Assembly: GCF_009193295.2 (NCBI RefSeq) | Contig: NZ_CP059973.1 | Span: 4,340,001-4,404,000, forward strand | DNA: 64,000 nucleotides | Source: Bacteroides luhongzhouii | Lineage (GTDB): Bacteria; Bacteroidota; Bacteroidia; Bacteroidales; Bacteroidaceae | Reading direction: 5' to 3' | Shown: positions 36,729-46,026 of the stretch, piece by piece | How positions within the stretch are numbered: the stretch's first letter is position 1 | How the letters are laid out: each line of letters starts with the position of its first letter | Notes under the pieces: model-generated | Seen by the model: only the letters and a program-made list of their open reading frames with translations | What the model was told of the DNA's origin: nothing | The model's database searches: none | Position numbers and translations under genes: made by a program

Positions 36729-37997
36729 TTACAGACGTCCGTCTACAATTTCACGAGGCAACACCCCCTTAACATCATAAACAACACCACCATCTTTAAC
36801 AAGCCCCTTTATATCCAACTTAAGGAACTGCTTGTGTGCAACACCAAGTATAACAGCATCAAACTTCTCTGTAGGTAACTCGCTAACAATATCAATACCA
36901 TACTCATTCTTTACAGCTGTAGCATGTGCCCATGGATCATAAATAGTTATATTATTTGAATACTCTTCAAAAGTGTTATAGATGTCCACAATCTTAGTGT
37001 TGCGGATGTCAGGACAATTCTCTTTAAAGGTAATACCGAGAATCAGAATTTTAGCATCCTTAACCATTACTCCCTTCTTGTTCATGTACTTAATGGTCTG
37101 GTTAGCTACATATGCCCCCATTCCATCATTCAAACGACGAGAAGCTGACATTATGCGAGGAAGTACGCCATACACTTGTGCCTTCTGGATAAGATAGTAG
37201 GGGTCAACAGAGATACAATGCCCCCCCACAAGACCTGGCTTCAGCTTAATGAAATTCCATTTAGTAGCGGCAGCATCAATAACGTCCTGTGTGTCAATAC
37301 CCATAGCATTGAAAATCTTTGCCAACTCGTTCATGAAAGCAATATTCACATCACGCTGACTATTCTCGATGATTTTTGACGCCTCTGCTATTTTAATAGA
37401 AGGAGCTTTGTGAGTACCATTTACGAGAACAGAATTATAAACGCCATCCACTATGTTAGCAATCTCTGGAGTAGAACCAGAAGTAACTTTTTTAATTTTC
37501 TCTACTGTATGCTCTTTATCACCGGGATTAATACGTTCAGGAGAATAACCTGCAAAGAAATCAACATTAAACTTTAGCCCACTGACCTGTTCTACAACTG
37601 GCAAACATTCTTCTTCTGTTACACCCGGATAAACAGTTGATTCATAAACAACAATATCCCCCTTAGAAATAACCTTACCAATTGTTTCAGATGCCCTCCA
37701 AAGAGGCTTTAAATCCGGATGATTGTCAGCATCAACAGGAGTAGGAACAGCCACTACATAGAAATTACATTCACGGATGTCCTCAATGTTGGCAGTACAC
37801 TTAAAACTATGATTATTGATTGCGTCTTGAAGAAGTTCATCTGATACCTCAAAAGTTGCATCATGACCAGCCATAAGAGCCTCACAACGCTTTGCGTTCA
37901 TATCGAAACCAACAGTTTTGTATTTGGTAGAAAACAAACGGGCAAGTGGAAGACCTACATAGCCCAAGCCGATGACGGCAATTTTTATTTCGCTCAT
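36729..37997 (-). CDS. UDP-N-acetylhexosamine 6-dehydrogenase (TviB/WbpO type)
   Basis: A 422-residue nucleotide-sugar dehydrogenase. The NAD-binding GxGxxG is in KIAVIGLGYVGLPLARLF; further signatures are FFAGYSPERINPGDKEHT, the substrate-binding ASKIIENSQRDVNIAFMNELAKI and the catalytic Cys in LVGGHCISVDPYYL. The 'SPERINPGD' form matches the TviB/WbpO/VipA group, which oxidises UDP-GlcNAc or UDP-GalNAc to the uronic acid. The polysaccharide is therefore probably acidic. The G+C and codon use look somewhat closer to core genes than the flanking transferases. No UDP-sugar epimerase is in the locus. Confidence 0.93.
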   Translation of the reverse strand: MSEIKIAVIGLGYVGLPLARLFSTKYKTVGFDMNAKRCEALMAGHDATFEVSDELLQDAINNHSFKCTANIEDIRECNFYVVAVPTPVDADNHPDLKPLWRASETIGKVISKGDIVVYESTVYPGVTEEECLPVVEQVSGLKFNVDFFAGYSPERINPGDKEHTVEKIKKVTSGSTPEIANIVDGVYNSVLVNGTHKAPSIKIAEASKIIENSQRDVNIAFMNELAKIFNAMGIDTQDVIDAAATKWNFIKLKPGLVGGHCISVDPYYLIQKAQVYGVLPRIMSASRRLNDGMGAYVANQTIKYMNKKGVMVKDAKILILGITFKENCPDIRNTKIVDIYNTFEEYSNNITIYDPWAHATAVKNEYGIDIVSELPTEKFDAVILGVAHKQFLKLDIKGLVKDGGVVYDVKGVLPREIVDGRL

Positions 37998-38057
37998 TGC
38001 TTTAATAAATTAAACAGTTTTTTATATATATAGAATGCGTGCAGTATAAAAAGGACT

Positions 38058-39011
38058 TTATTTTTTTCGGTATTGTAAGCAATAAAGTATACGATAAGCT
38101 CTAAAAACATTACCTAACATAATATAAGATAAACAAGCAAAGCACTTATCTTTCAAATTCTTGGAATAAAAAAAGTATCTTATCAATTTCCAATTACAAT
38201 TTACATAGCATTTAAGTTTGTATTCTACATCTCTATCATCGCACATCTTTTGAATAAAAAACATTCCATATGCGGTAGTTGTAATACAACGCGTCCATTT
38301 GTATTTATATCTACCTAGAGAATCTCCATAATCCAACAGTTTGCGCACAACAAAAATCAAGTCTGTAATTCTCTTGGGGCTAACCACATGAGTAATGGAG
38401 CCATCGCGCATAAGATGATGATAAACTGGGTTACAATAATATCCAACTCTTTCACAATGAAATAATGCAATAGGAGTGAACAAAGAATCCTCATGTGTGA
38501 TGCCTTCCGTGAAATAGAGATTATTGTCTGTAATTACTGAACGTTTATAGATAAAATATGGTGCGCATGGTTCATATTGAGACCCAATCACATCTTTACC
38601 CGTTGTACCTTTTATCATATCATTAATCGTTTCCTGCCTTCCGTTATCTTCATAATTACAAAAATGCGACTTAAAACAAAATACATCAGTCTTACCGTCA
38701 AGAAGATCCAAAATCTCAGATATACAATTAGTCTCGGCCCAATCATCAGAATCGAAAACCCAAAAATAAAGCCCCTTGGCTGCTCGGATACCACGATTAC
38801 GAGCTGCAGAAAGACCTGCATTTTTTTGATGAATAATCCTGATTCTTGAGTCTGAAAAACTTTGTTCAACAATCTCAATACTTCTGTCCTTGGTTCCGTC
38901 GTTTATGATAATTAGTTCATAATCATTTCTATTTGGAATCAGCAAAGAAGATACGCATTTCTTAACATATTTCTCAACCTGGTAAACAGGTATAATTATT
39001 GACAGTTTCAT
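38058..39011 (-). CDS. Glycosyltransferase family 2
   Basis: A 317-residue GT-A glycosyltransferase: LSIIIPVYQVEKYVKKCVSSLL, ELIIINDGTKDRSIEIVEQ, GLSAARNRGIRAAKGLYFWVFDSDDWAE (the last part holding the metal/nucleotide DxD-type motif) and THEDSLFTPIALF. The C-terminal third is helical and basic and may touch the membrane. It is the third of three related GT2 genes in this operon, separated from the dehydrogenase by 60 bp. AT-rich. Confidence 0.92.
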   Translation of the reverse strand: MKLSIIIPVYQVEKYVKKCVSSLLIPNRNDYELIIINDGTKDRSIEIVEQSFSDSRIRIIHQKNAGLSAARNRGIRAAKGLYFWVFDSDDWAETNCISEILDLLDGKTDVFCFKSHFCNYEDNGRQETINDMIKGTTGKDVIGSQYEPCAPYFIYKRSVITDNNLYFTEGITHEDSLFTPIALFHCERVGYYCNPVYHHLMRDGSITHVVSPKRITDLIFVVRKLLDYGDSLGRYKYKWTRCITTTAYGMFFIQKMCDDRDVEYKLKCYVNCNWKLIRYFFYSKNLKDKCFACLSYIMLGNVFRAYRILYCLQYRKK

Positions 39012-39066
39012 CTTACTAATCTTAGTTTATCACTTTCCACATTCAAACAAATTCACAGATACTGAC

Positions 39067-40059
39067 CTATATTTGTCCTTTGTAATATTTGTGCCCATGA
39101 AATTTTGCTATTATATTAATAATCGTATCTTTTAGGTAAAGAGGTAATGGCATTCGGCATATTTTAAAAATCAGTTGATCCGTTGTTCCTAAGCCTTGAA
39201 TATCCAAAACCATATGTGTTATTTCCTTCAATAAACAATAGCGTATAGTTCGAGACAAATAATATTTTCGATAAAACGCATAACGTACAATCGTTGCTTT
39301 GTATTTAAAGAATTCATTTTTTGCCCATATAGCATATTCATTATATGGATGTAACCTTACCACCTCACAACGTAAATTATAAAGAATATCGTTGCAAATA
39401 GCCAATTCTTCATACGGTCTTAATTTAGTCATTAATGACCCTACTGTTTCCACATAATGATAATAAGCCACATTACGCCATGTAATGGAATTGGCATGAC
39501 ACAAAACTTGAAGAGTAAAAACTGCATCTTCACGAAGAGATATATTTTCAGGATAGCAAATATTATTTTCTTTGATAATACTCGACCTAAACATTTTATT
39601 CCAGCACCATCCCAATAAATCTTTTTTTTCCAAATAGTATAAGTTTTCGACAAACACATGCGTAGGATTATGATCAAACAGTATGGGTTTCGATCCTTGC
39701 AGTGAGTCTTTCATAAGCCCTTGAAAAACTATATCCGCCATACTTCCATCAAAAAAAGCCGAAATAAATTGAGAAGACACCCAATCATCACTGTCAACGA
39801 ATAAAATCCAATCTCCCAACGCTACTTTAAGTCCCGCGTTTCTCGCTGCACTTACACCATGATTCTTTTGATGAAGAACCTTAAATCTTCTATCTGAATG
39901 AGCATATTCATCACATATATTTCCAGAAATATCAGAACTACCATCATCAACAAGAATACATTCAAAATCGCTATAATCCTGATGTTTAATGCTATCCAAA
40001 CAACGACGAAGCTTAGACTCTACATTATATACAGGTACTATGATTGATACTTTAGGCAT
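39067..40059 (-). CDS. Glycosyltransferase family 2
   Basis: A 330-residue GT2 enzyme: VSIIVPVYNVESKLRRCLDSIKHQ, FECILVDDGSSDISGNICDEYA, GVSAARNAGLKVALGDWILFVDSDDW and SLREDAVFTLQVL. It overlaps the next upstream GT2 gene by 8 bases, so the two are translated in tandem. It resembles the neighbouring GT2 proteins in its first 110 residues and diverges after that, as expected for different acceptors. Confidence 0.92.
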   Translation of the reverse strand: MPKVSIIVPVYNVESKLRRCLDSIKHQDYSDFECILVDDGSSDISGNICDEYAHSDRRFKVLHQKNHGVSAARNAGLKVALGDWILFVDSDDWVSSQFISAFFDGSMADIVFQGLMKDSLQGSKPILFDHNPTHVFVENLYYLEKKDLLGWCWNKMFRSSIIKENNICYPENISLREDAVFTLQVLCHANSITWRNVAYYHYVETVGSLMTKLRPYEELAICNDILYNLRCEVVRLHPYNEYAIWAKNEFFKYKATIVRYAFYRKYYLSRTIRYCLLKEITHMVLDIQGLGTTDQLIFKICRMPLPLYLKDTIINIIAKFHGHKYYKGQI

Positions 40060-40990
40060 TTATTAAAAGCATATTTTTTATTCTAACAATAAGCATTTCT
40101 ATTTTCCATCTACACCTCAGATATTTCAAATCTGAAAGTTTCATTTTCTGCAACAAATCAGATAGAATACGATATTCGCCCTTTGAAAGATTTGAACGAT
40201 GCTCCCAAAGAGAATAAACCAAAAAACCATAAATAAGTCCTTTACAAACCCCATACATTCTTTCATTCTTTTCGAAGGAAGCCACAATTTGTATATGTTC
40301 AAAAGTGATACGAATTCTTTCATGAGGATTCGTATAAAAAACGCTCATTGCTGAACTTTTTCGAATAAAATAATTATAATGACCAATATTACACATTGCA
40401 TAGGTATGAATATTGTGCAAAATAGACGTAAAGAAAAGAAAGTCCTCTGATATTGATATCCCTGGAATAAAACGATGATTGCCTATAACCTTTTTTGCTA
40501 TAATCTTATCCCAAAGGGCCCTATTGGGCTTATTGACCCATAAAAATGCTATTTTATCCCATTTATCATACAAATGATTATGCACAGATACTTTAACCTC
40601 TCTTCCAGCAAATCCAATGCATTTATAAGACTTCTGAATGACATCAACACTATTGAGTTTAGATGGAATTGTTAGAAAATCGCTAGAAATACTATCATCA
40701 GAATCAATGAAGGCAACAAATTGACCTTGTGCCATCTCCAAAGCAATGTTCCTTGCAATACTTACTCCTTCATTTTTTTTGTGTATTATACGAAATCTTG
40801 AATCATTTTGGGCATAAATATCGCATATTTCGGGTGAGTTATCTGTACTTCCATCATCTACAACTATGACCTCAAAATCTTGATTTTCCTGATTAAGAAT
40901 GCTATCAAAACAATCTCGTAGAAATTTTCCCGCATTATACACAGGTATAATAACAGAAATGAATGGATATTTTTTATCCATATGTCTCAT
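40052..40990 (-). CDS. Glycosyltransferase family 2
   Basis: A 312-residue GT2 enzyme: ISVIIPVYNAGKFLRDCFDSIL, FEVIVVDDGSTDNSPEICDIYA, GVSIARNIALEMAQGQFVAFIDSDDS and SISEDFLFFTSIL. Its start overlaps the pyruvyltransferase stop by one base (40990) and its end overlaps the next GT2 by 8 bases. The tight packing supports one polycistronic mRNA. A second possible start is three codons on (MDKK). Confidence 0.92.
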   Translation of the reverse strand: MRHMDKKYPFISVIIPVYNAGKFLRDCFDSILNQENQDFEVIVVDDGSTDNSPEICDIYAQNDSRFRIIHKKNEGVSIARNIALEMAQGQFVAFIDSDDSISSDFLTIPSKLNSVDVIQKSYKCIGFAGREVKVSVHNHLYDKWDKIAFLWVNKPNRALWDKIIAKKVIGNHRFIPGISISEDFLFFTSILHNIHTYAMCNIGHYNYFIRKSSAMSVFYTNPHERIRITFEHIQIVASFEKNERMYGVCKGLIYGFLVYSLWEHRSNLSKGEYRILSDLLQKMKLSDLKYLRCRWKIEMLIVRIKNMLLINA

Positions 40991-42117
40991 TATTTAAAGC
41001 AATCAGCCAAATAATCCATTGCGCAAGCTCGCATATCTTCTATTCTCTTGTTTACAGGAGCGAAATCGATAGGCCTTAATATTTCATCATTAGCTTTCAA
41101 GTCATCAATCATCTGATATCTGTCAGGCAATCCCATTTGCTCCAAAATGGCTGTAGCTCTATCATCGTCAGGATTATGCATACCAATCCAATTATAAGAC
41201 CAAAATGGTCTATTAAAAAGAGATGAAAACAGAGTGCCATGGAATGACTGCGTTAATACGAGAGAAGCATTTTTCATTAGTCCTAAGAATGCCAAAGGAC
41301 CGGTGTATTTGTACCTCTTGATCCCATATTTATCCAGATGATGGATAGCATGTGATTTCAAATCAATGGTATAAACGGGCATACCTGTTTCTTCTGATAT
41401 TTTATGAATGATACGATTCGTTTCAAACCTATCGTAATAGAAAGCATAGTTGAAGATAAACTTTCCACCAATTTCTGGAATGGGCAAAGCTTTACACCAT
41501 TCTTCTGGTGACAAAAGAAGAGTCGGATCTGCAATGATTTTCACTTCACGACCAGACAATTCCTCTAACCACATTTTCCCATGCGGCTCACGAACTGACA
41601 AATGTTCAAATTCACTCAAGAGTTGCTTATAAACATTGAGGTCATCAGCTTTCTTTAAAATGTTTGTGCCACCAAGACTTGGAGAATAAGCCACCTTACG
41701 TACATCATGGGTGAAATTCAAATAAAACTCTTTACCAGCATCTGCACAGCACACGTTCCACACTTGGTCTCCACCAGCAATAATCATATCATACTTTGAT
41801 GCTATCTCTGACAATTCTTTTCCTGTCCGATAGTCACCTTGTGACAAGACCAAATGCTTATTTGAAAAATCCTCATATTCTCGGAAAGACTCCTTGAATG
41901 TTCTTAGATGAAACAATGTATTGAAATTTCGTTTAATGGAAGCTCGATTGATACGATGGTCAAAAAAGCCATACATATTCCGAGAAACATTATTTGCATA
42001 GTTAATGAGTTCACATTCATGATGGAACTTGTTTGCGATTACGTATTGCAACGCAAATGCCTGAAGCATTGACCCACAATTATGGGAAGCTTGAAAAGTT
42101 AATATTCCTATTTTCAT
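40990..42117 (-). CDS. Polysaccharide pyruvyltransferase family protein
   Basis: A 375-residue PF04230-type protein: KIGILTFQASHNCGSMLQAFALQYVI, YDMIIAGGDQVWNV, VAYSPSLGGTNIL, EHLSVREPHGKMWLEEL, IADPTLLLSPEEW and SLVLTQSFHGTLFSSLFNRPFW with the conserved His. It should add pyruvate ketals, or in some members sugars, to the repeat unit, adding negative charge. Its start overlaps the preceding polymerase-like gene by 38 bases, an unusually long overlap for the locus. Confidence 0.9.
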   Translation of the reverse strand: MKIGILTFQASHNCGSMLQAFALQYVIANKFHHECELINYANNVSRNMYGFFDHRINRASIKRNFNTLFHLRTFKESFREYEDFSNKHLVLSQGDYRTGKELSEIASKYDMIIAGGDQVWNVCCADAGKEFYLNFTHDVRKVAYSPSLGGTNILKKADDLNVYKQLLSEFEHLSVREPHGKMWLEELSGREVKIIADPTLLLSPEEWCKALPIPEIGGKFIFNYAFYYDRFETNRIIHKISEETGMPVYTIDLKSHAIHHLDKYGIKRYKYTGPLAFLGLMKNASLVLTQSFHGTLFSSLFNRPFWSYNWIGMHNPDDDRATAILEQMGLPDRYQMIDDLKANDEILRPIDFAPVNKRIEDMRACAMDYLADCFK

Positions 42118-43243
42118 TTGTAATATATTTTCTGTTTGTAAATAAAGCAGAATAAGTCAAATAAATCATAACCCAAGGTGCGATGCCAATAAAACTTTCA
42201 GAACTAAGACCTATAATAATGATATCAAGAATGAGCACAAAACGATTCATTTTGCTAATACATGAAAATGATTTATACATATCACTGTATTGAAACAATA
42301 TCAATGGCAAAGCTATTACCAGCCCTCGACTTAACATCAATGATACAGGAGTGCTTTCCACATATAAAAAATCATTTACTTTAAAAATACTTTCAAAATT
42401 TCCCACACCAAACAACCATTCTTTAACATCCATATTAAATACATAGTTATAAAGATAAAATCTGGTCATAGCACTTCCATCGTTAAAATTGCGTGTATCT
42501 TGACTAAAAAGCTTTCCTCCTAAATCGCTAGTGGAAATATATCCAAATAAATAAACCGCAGCTATACAAATGCCCAATATGAAAACAATATTTTGATGTT
42601 TCAAAAAAGTAAAGACTTTCTTAGTGTTTAAGACAACCATCAATAATAAACATATCAATGTAGAAATTATAGCCGCTCGACCATTAAAAGTAAATAACAC
42701 GACAAATCCAATGACTATAGACAGAATTTTATATAGACTACGAATAGGACTAACAAGCAACAATAACATAATTACACTAACTATTGAGGCATTATGAAGT
42801 GGATGCCCCCATATACCAGATGAACGAAATCTACCATACTCCTCAAAACGGTAAAATAAATTATTCTGCATAATATACTCATAAATACACAAAACAGCTT
42901 CAAAAGCCAATACTAAAAAAACAAGTACAGAAACTATTTTATATCTAGGGAGAACCTTATTGCAAAATTGTGGGATTAACATATAACACAATAATGTCAA
43001 GCTTGAACTTCCTGAATCTCTTTGCCAGACAACTGTCATCAACAAAAAAGAAACTGCCGTGAGTATTACCCATTTTCTATCAAAAGAGTAAGAATATTGC
43101 TTTCCATAAACAATAAAGAATAGGGCAATTGGCAATATATTTAAATAGTGATTATAATACACAGGAGGAACTTCGCTGCTAAATAAATAGCAGTTTCCAT
43201 ATATCATTACAATCAAACATAAATAAATTAATACTATTTTCAT
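42080..43243 (-). CDS. Wzy-like O-antigen/capsule polymerase (predicted)
   Basis: A 387-residue integral membrane protein with about ten hydrophobic segments and a large extracytoplasmic loop in the second half (about residues 240-285, 'STSDLGGKLFSQDTRNFNDGSAMTRFYL'), the topology of Wzy polymerases/O-antigen ligases. RSSGIWGHPLHNASIVSVIMLLLL resembles the conserved Wzy_C-type segment. It is the only polymerase candidate in the locus and would join repeat units at the periplasmic face. Wzy proteins diverge fast, so the call rests on topology and context. Very AT-rich. Confidence 0.82.
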   Translation of the reverse strand: MKIVLIYLCLIVMIYGNCYLFSSEVPPVYYNHYLNILPIALFFIVYGKQYSYSFDRKWVILTAVSFLLMTVVWQRDSGSSSLTLLCYMLIPQFCNKVLPRYKIVSVLVFLVLAFEAVLCIYEYIMQNNLFYRFEEYGRFRSSGIWGHPLHNASIVSVIMLLLLVSPIRSLYKILSIVIGFVVLFTFNGRAAIISTLICLLLMVVLNTKKVFTFLKHQNIVFILGICIAAVYLFGYISTSDLGGKLFSQDTRNFNDGSAMTRFYLYNYVFNMDVKEWLFGVGNFESIFKVNDFLYVESTPVSLMLSRGLVIALPLILFQYSDMYKSFSCISKMNRFVLILDIIIIGLSSESFIGIAPWVMIYLTYSALFTNRKYITNENRNINFSSFP

Positions 43244-43395
43244 AAAATATGTAGAGCACTAATAATTATCTTACTCCAATTACTCAACATTGGGAAATGC
43301 CGTCTTAAACAATGCCCAATAATATATATACTAATTGTTTATACATGGATATGGTGACCCATTCGCATTGTTCATCTCTGATGATAGTTCTTTAT

Positions 43396-44943
43396 TCATA
43401 AATGAATCTTATGAGCAAGTGAAATAAGTTTGGAAATAATAAGTGCCCTTTCTGATTTCTCTAAACCTAATAAATAAATTACGATTGACGTAGAGAACAA
43501 ACATAAAATCCCAGTAACAACTAAGGATTTCACATTATGTTCCATATGTATATATAGGAAATATGGTAATATTGGCGATATAATAGCAACTAATATTACT
43601 GGAGCTAGAACCTTCCTAACATATAATCCCAATGAAAGCTGCGTTCGTCGTTTCGCAAATAAAAGTTTAAAAAATAGGGCACAAGCTGTCATTGTCAATT
43701 GACAAATAAACACAAGACTCGGATTCAAATCTACTTTAAGAGCTAAATAGCTAACCGGTAAAACCATAAGCATGAGCAAACCATTTGTCATTTGATATGA
43801 TCGTATCTTCCCTGAAGCATTCACTGCATTATTTAACGGATTTGACAAACTATCAATCATAGAAACAATCAATATGATTTTCAAAAAATTCGCAGCATAA
43901 GCAGGCGGCGTCTTTAGCCACAATACTAAAGTTTGGTCTGTCATAACCAAAAAAGGTAATGATAGCAGAAAAACCATAAAAAAAGAGAACTTTGCACCTT
44001 TACAGATCAACGAATGCATATATGCCAAATCATTAGAAGCATAACTCTTTGTAATTTGTGGATTAATAGCAGTTTGGAAATTGTTGGCAAACTGTTGAAC
44101 GGCTCCCTGTACTTGTATTGCTATTCCACGAGCTGCATTTACAGCAGGACCAAAAAACACGTTCAACAGCATATTCAATCCTTGAGTAACACCCATCAAT
44201 GCTAAATTACCTATTAAACTCCAACTAGCAAACATTCCCATTTCTTTTATTTTGTTAGTATTCCAAACCCAATGAAAATGTGTCTCTTCAAAATGTCTAT
44301 TACTATATGACGAATATACAAAACGAATAATCAGACTGACTACCAAAAGAAGAATTGCATAAATTTTTAATTTGTCAAAAGGAGATATGTAAAGAAAATA
44401 TACAATAATCAATTTTAAAGCCGCTTCCAGCAAACTTATATATGCAAAAACTCCCATTTTTTCGTGAGCAATAATAGCTGCATTATATGGAACGCTAATA
44501 ATATTCACGAACATAACCAAAATGGAACATTGAAACACCCACATGGCAGCATCTCTGCGTTCTATTGGAATCACCATCTTTTCATATAAAAACCATAAGC
44601 CTATAGTTTCGGAAAGAATAACAATAATAAAAGCGATTATCAAATGTATTATCAACGATGTAGAAAATGTTATATTCAAAACTTTTTCGTCATCACTCGA
44701 CATATCAAAACTAAAAAAACGTTGTGTTGCTCCAGCCATTGCATTATTCAAAAATGCGAACATAGCTACCACACCACCAACGACATTATAAATACCATAA
44801 TCTTCTATTCCTAAACTCTGTAATATTATTCTACTCGTAAAAAGACTTATTGCCAATAAGAAGATCATACGGAAGTAAAGCAATATTGTATTCTTTGCTA
44901 TTCGCTTATTATCAAAAGCTTGAGACATATAATAATAGTTCAA
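43396..44943 (-). CDS. Wzx-like lipid-linked oligosaccharide flippase
   Basis: A 515-residue polytopic protein of the MOP superfamily: 12-14 hydrophobic helices, start 'KRIAKNTILLYFRMIFLLAISLFTSRIILQSLGIEDYGIYNVVGGVVAMF' typical of Bacteroides Wzx, and 'NVFFGPAVNAARGIAIQVQGAVQQFANNFQTAINPQITKSYA' in the middle. It moves undecaprenyl-linked repeat units across the inner membrane. It is the first biosynthetic gene after upxY. A downstream start (MSQAFD, residue 6) is also possible. Confidence 0.93.
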   Translation of the reverse strand: MNYYYMSQAFDNKRIAKNTILLYFRMIFLLAISLFTSRIILQSLGIEDYGIYNVVGGVVAMFAFLNNAMAGATQRFFSFDMSSDDEKVLNITFSTSLIIHLIIAFIIVILSETIGLWFLYEKMVIPIERRDAAMWVFQCSILVMFVNIISVPYNAAIIAHEKMGVFAYISLLEAALKLIIVYFLYISPFDKLKIYAILLLVVSLIIRFVYSSYSNRHFEETHFHWVWNTNKIKEMGMFASWSLIGNLALMGVTQGLNMLLNVFFGPAVNAARGIAIQVQGAVQQFANNFQTAINPQITKSYASNDLAYMHSLICKGAKFSFFMVFLLSLPFLVMTDQTLVLWLKTPPAYAANFLKIILIVSMIDSLSNPLNNAVNASGKIRSYQMTNGLLMLMVLPVSYLALKVDLNPSLVFICQLTMTACALFFKLLFAKRRTQLSLGLYVRKVLAPVILVAIISPILPYFLYIHMEHNVKSLVVTGILCLFSTSIVIYLLGLEKSERALIISKLISLAHKIHL

Positions 44944-45138
44944 TAGTAAGAATCAATAGTGGTCAATGCCCAATTTAGAACATCCCCTTCTGTAAGATAT
45001 CTTACGAAAAATTGTTATTAAATTCACTTTTTTACTATTGACATACTGCAAGAACTACATTTTATGTTTCCATAGTCTCAAGTTCCTAGCGTCGTGTGCC
45101 CTACTTATCATCAAAATCCCATCTTGTTATAATTGCTC

Positions 45139-45711
45139 TCAAAATGGAAGAACTGGCTCCACATACCCAACCGGCATATCCGCACAAGCACACCCCAGCA
45201 TATTCAACCGGACAGCAATCTTGCTTCTGCCATCTACTGTAACAAGTTCTCCTACAAGTCCTGTCAAAGGCCCTTTGACAACACGTACTCTTTCACCACG
45301 TGCCAAAGGAGCACTATTCATACAGATTGCCTCTTCGGAATAGTCGAGCATAAAACGGAAACGGGCCATTTGTTCATCAGGAATGATAGTCGGACTGCTC
45401 TCACCGCGCATTACCATATACCGACTAACTGTAGAAAAGGAAAGAACCTCTTTACGTTCTTTGGGGTCAGCGTGTACAAAAACCATCATAGGAAGCAATA
45501 CGGATTCAACCACTTTTCGGCGGTCGCTCCATTGATGTACTTCTTGCTGGACTGGTACAAAATTTTCAATCCCCATTTTATCTAAACGCTCGGCTACTTT
45601 CTTTTCATGATGCATACGGACCAGAGCGACATACCAGCGTTTAGAGTGTGCTACGCCTTCCCCTGTCCCAATTTTAGGCCCAGCACTTAAAGTTTCTTTC
45701 GTTAGAATCAT
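45139..45711 (-). CDS. upxY: UpxY-family transcription antiterminator
   Basis: A 190-residue NusG-like protein: N-terminal NGN domain (RWYVALVRMHHEKKVAERLDKMGIENFVPVQQEVHQWSDRRKVVESVLLPMMVFVH) and a C-terminal KOW motif (RVRVVKGPLTGLVGELVTVDG). UpxY proteins head Bacteroides capsule operons and let RNA polymerase pass the long untranslated leader of their own locus. It is the first gene of the operon. It is preceded by a 5' region that includes the invertible promoter. No upxZ, the usual second gene, follows; the next 195 bp to the flippase (44944-45138) are empty. Confidence 0.95.
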   Translation of the reverse strand: MILTKETLSAGPKIGTGEGVAHSKRWYVALVRMHHEKKVAERLDKMGIENFVPVQQEVHQWSDRRKVVESVLLPMMVFVHADPKERKEVLSFSTVSRYMVMRGESSPTIIPDEQMARFRFMLDYSEEAICMNSAPLARGERVRVVKGPLTGLVGELVTVDGRSKIAVRLNMLGCACADMPVGYVEPVLPF

Positions 45712-45732
45712 ACTTTTTTACCCCTTACTTTT

Positions 45733-45755
45733 CCGTTACTTCTTAGGTAACGGAT
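45733..45755. repeat. Left inverted repeat of the invertible promoter
   Basis: CCGTTAC (45733-45739), seven-base spacer TTCTTAG, GTAACGG (45747-45753): a recombinase-type core site with 7-bp arms. The 21 bases 45735-45755 recur exactly, inverted, at 46004-46024. Confidence 0.9.
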
Positions 45756-46003
45756 AAGGTACTCATTCACAGAAAAACAGATGAAAGCAGAAAAACATGG
45801 ACAGGAACTGCCTACAAAGATGTTTTTCTAACCTACGCGAAGGGAAAAGCATCTCTAAAACAGAGTACAGGAATTTCAGGCATGATCAAACAGAATCATC
45901 ATGTCCTGATATATTTTTGTTGCATATTTCAACAATTCAGAAAAAAAAGAAGATTTTACTTGTTTACTATTTGTATTTTTGCATATCTTTGCACCGAATA
46001 ATA
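45756..46003. promoter_or_regulatory. Invertible promoter segment of the capsule locus (OFF orientation here)
   Basis: A 248-bp non-coding AT-rich segment between perfect inverted repeats. It holds one good Bacteroides promoter: TTG (45960-45962), 21 bp, TATCTTTG (45984-45991), on the plus strand, so it reads rightward away from upxY. No TAnnTTTG match was found on the minus strand of the segment. Inversion would place this promoter about 50 bp from the upxY start and turn the locus on. Phase-variable capsule promoters of this kind are established in Bacteroides. Confidence 0.88.
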
Positions 46004-46026
46004 ATCCGTTACCTAAGAAGTAACAG
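46004..46026. repeat. Right inverted repeat of the invertible promoter
   Basis: A perfect inverted copy (46004-46024) of the left repeat, with the same CCGTTAC arm, 7-bp core CTAAGAA and GTAAC arm (the outermost pair differs by one base). It lies 40 bp from the recombinase stop codon. Confidence 0.9.

Noticed and set aside
42080..42117. Frameshift or assembly error between the polymerase-like and pyruvyltransferase genes
   Set aside because: Both reading frames are intact with normal starts and ends; the 38-base overlap is long but explained by tight packing of the operon.
45733..46026. The inverted repeats as the ends of an insertion sequence
   Set aside because: The 248-bp interior has no transposase and no flanking target duplication is seen; the two sites have a recombinase-core structure and flank a promoter.
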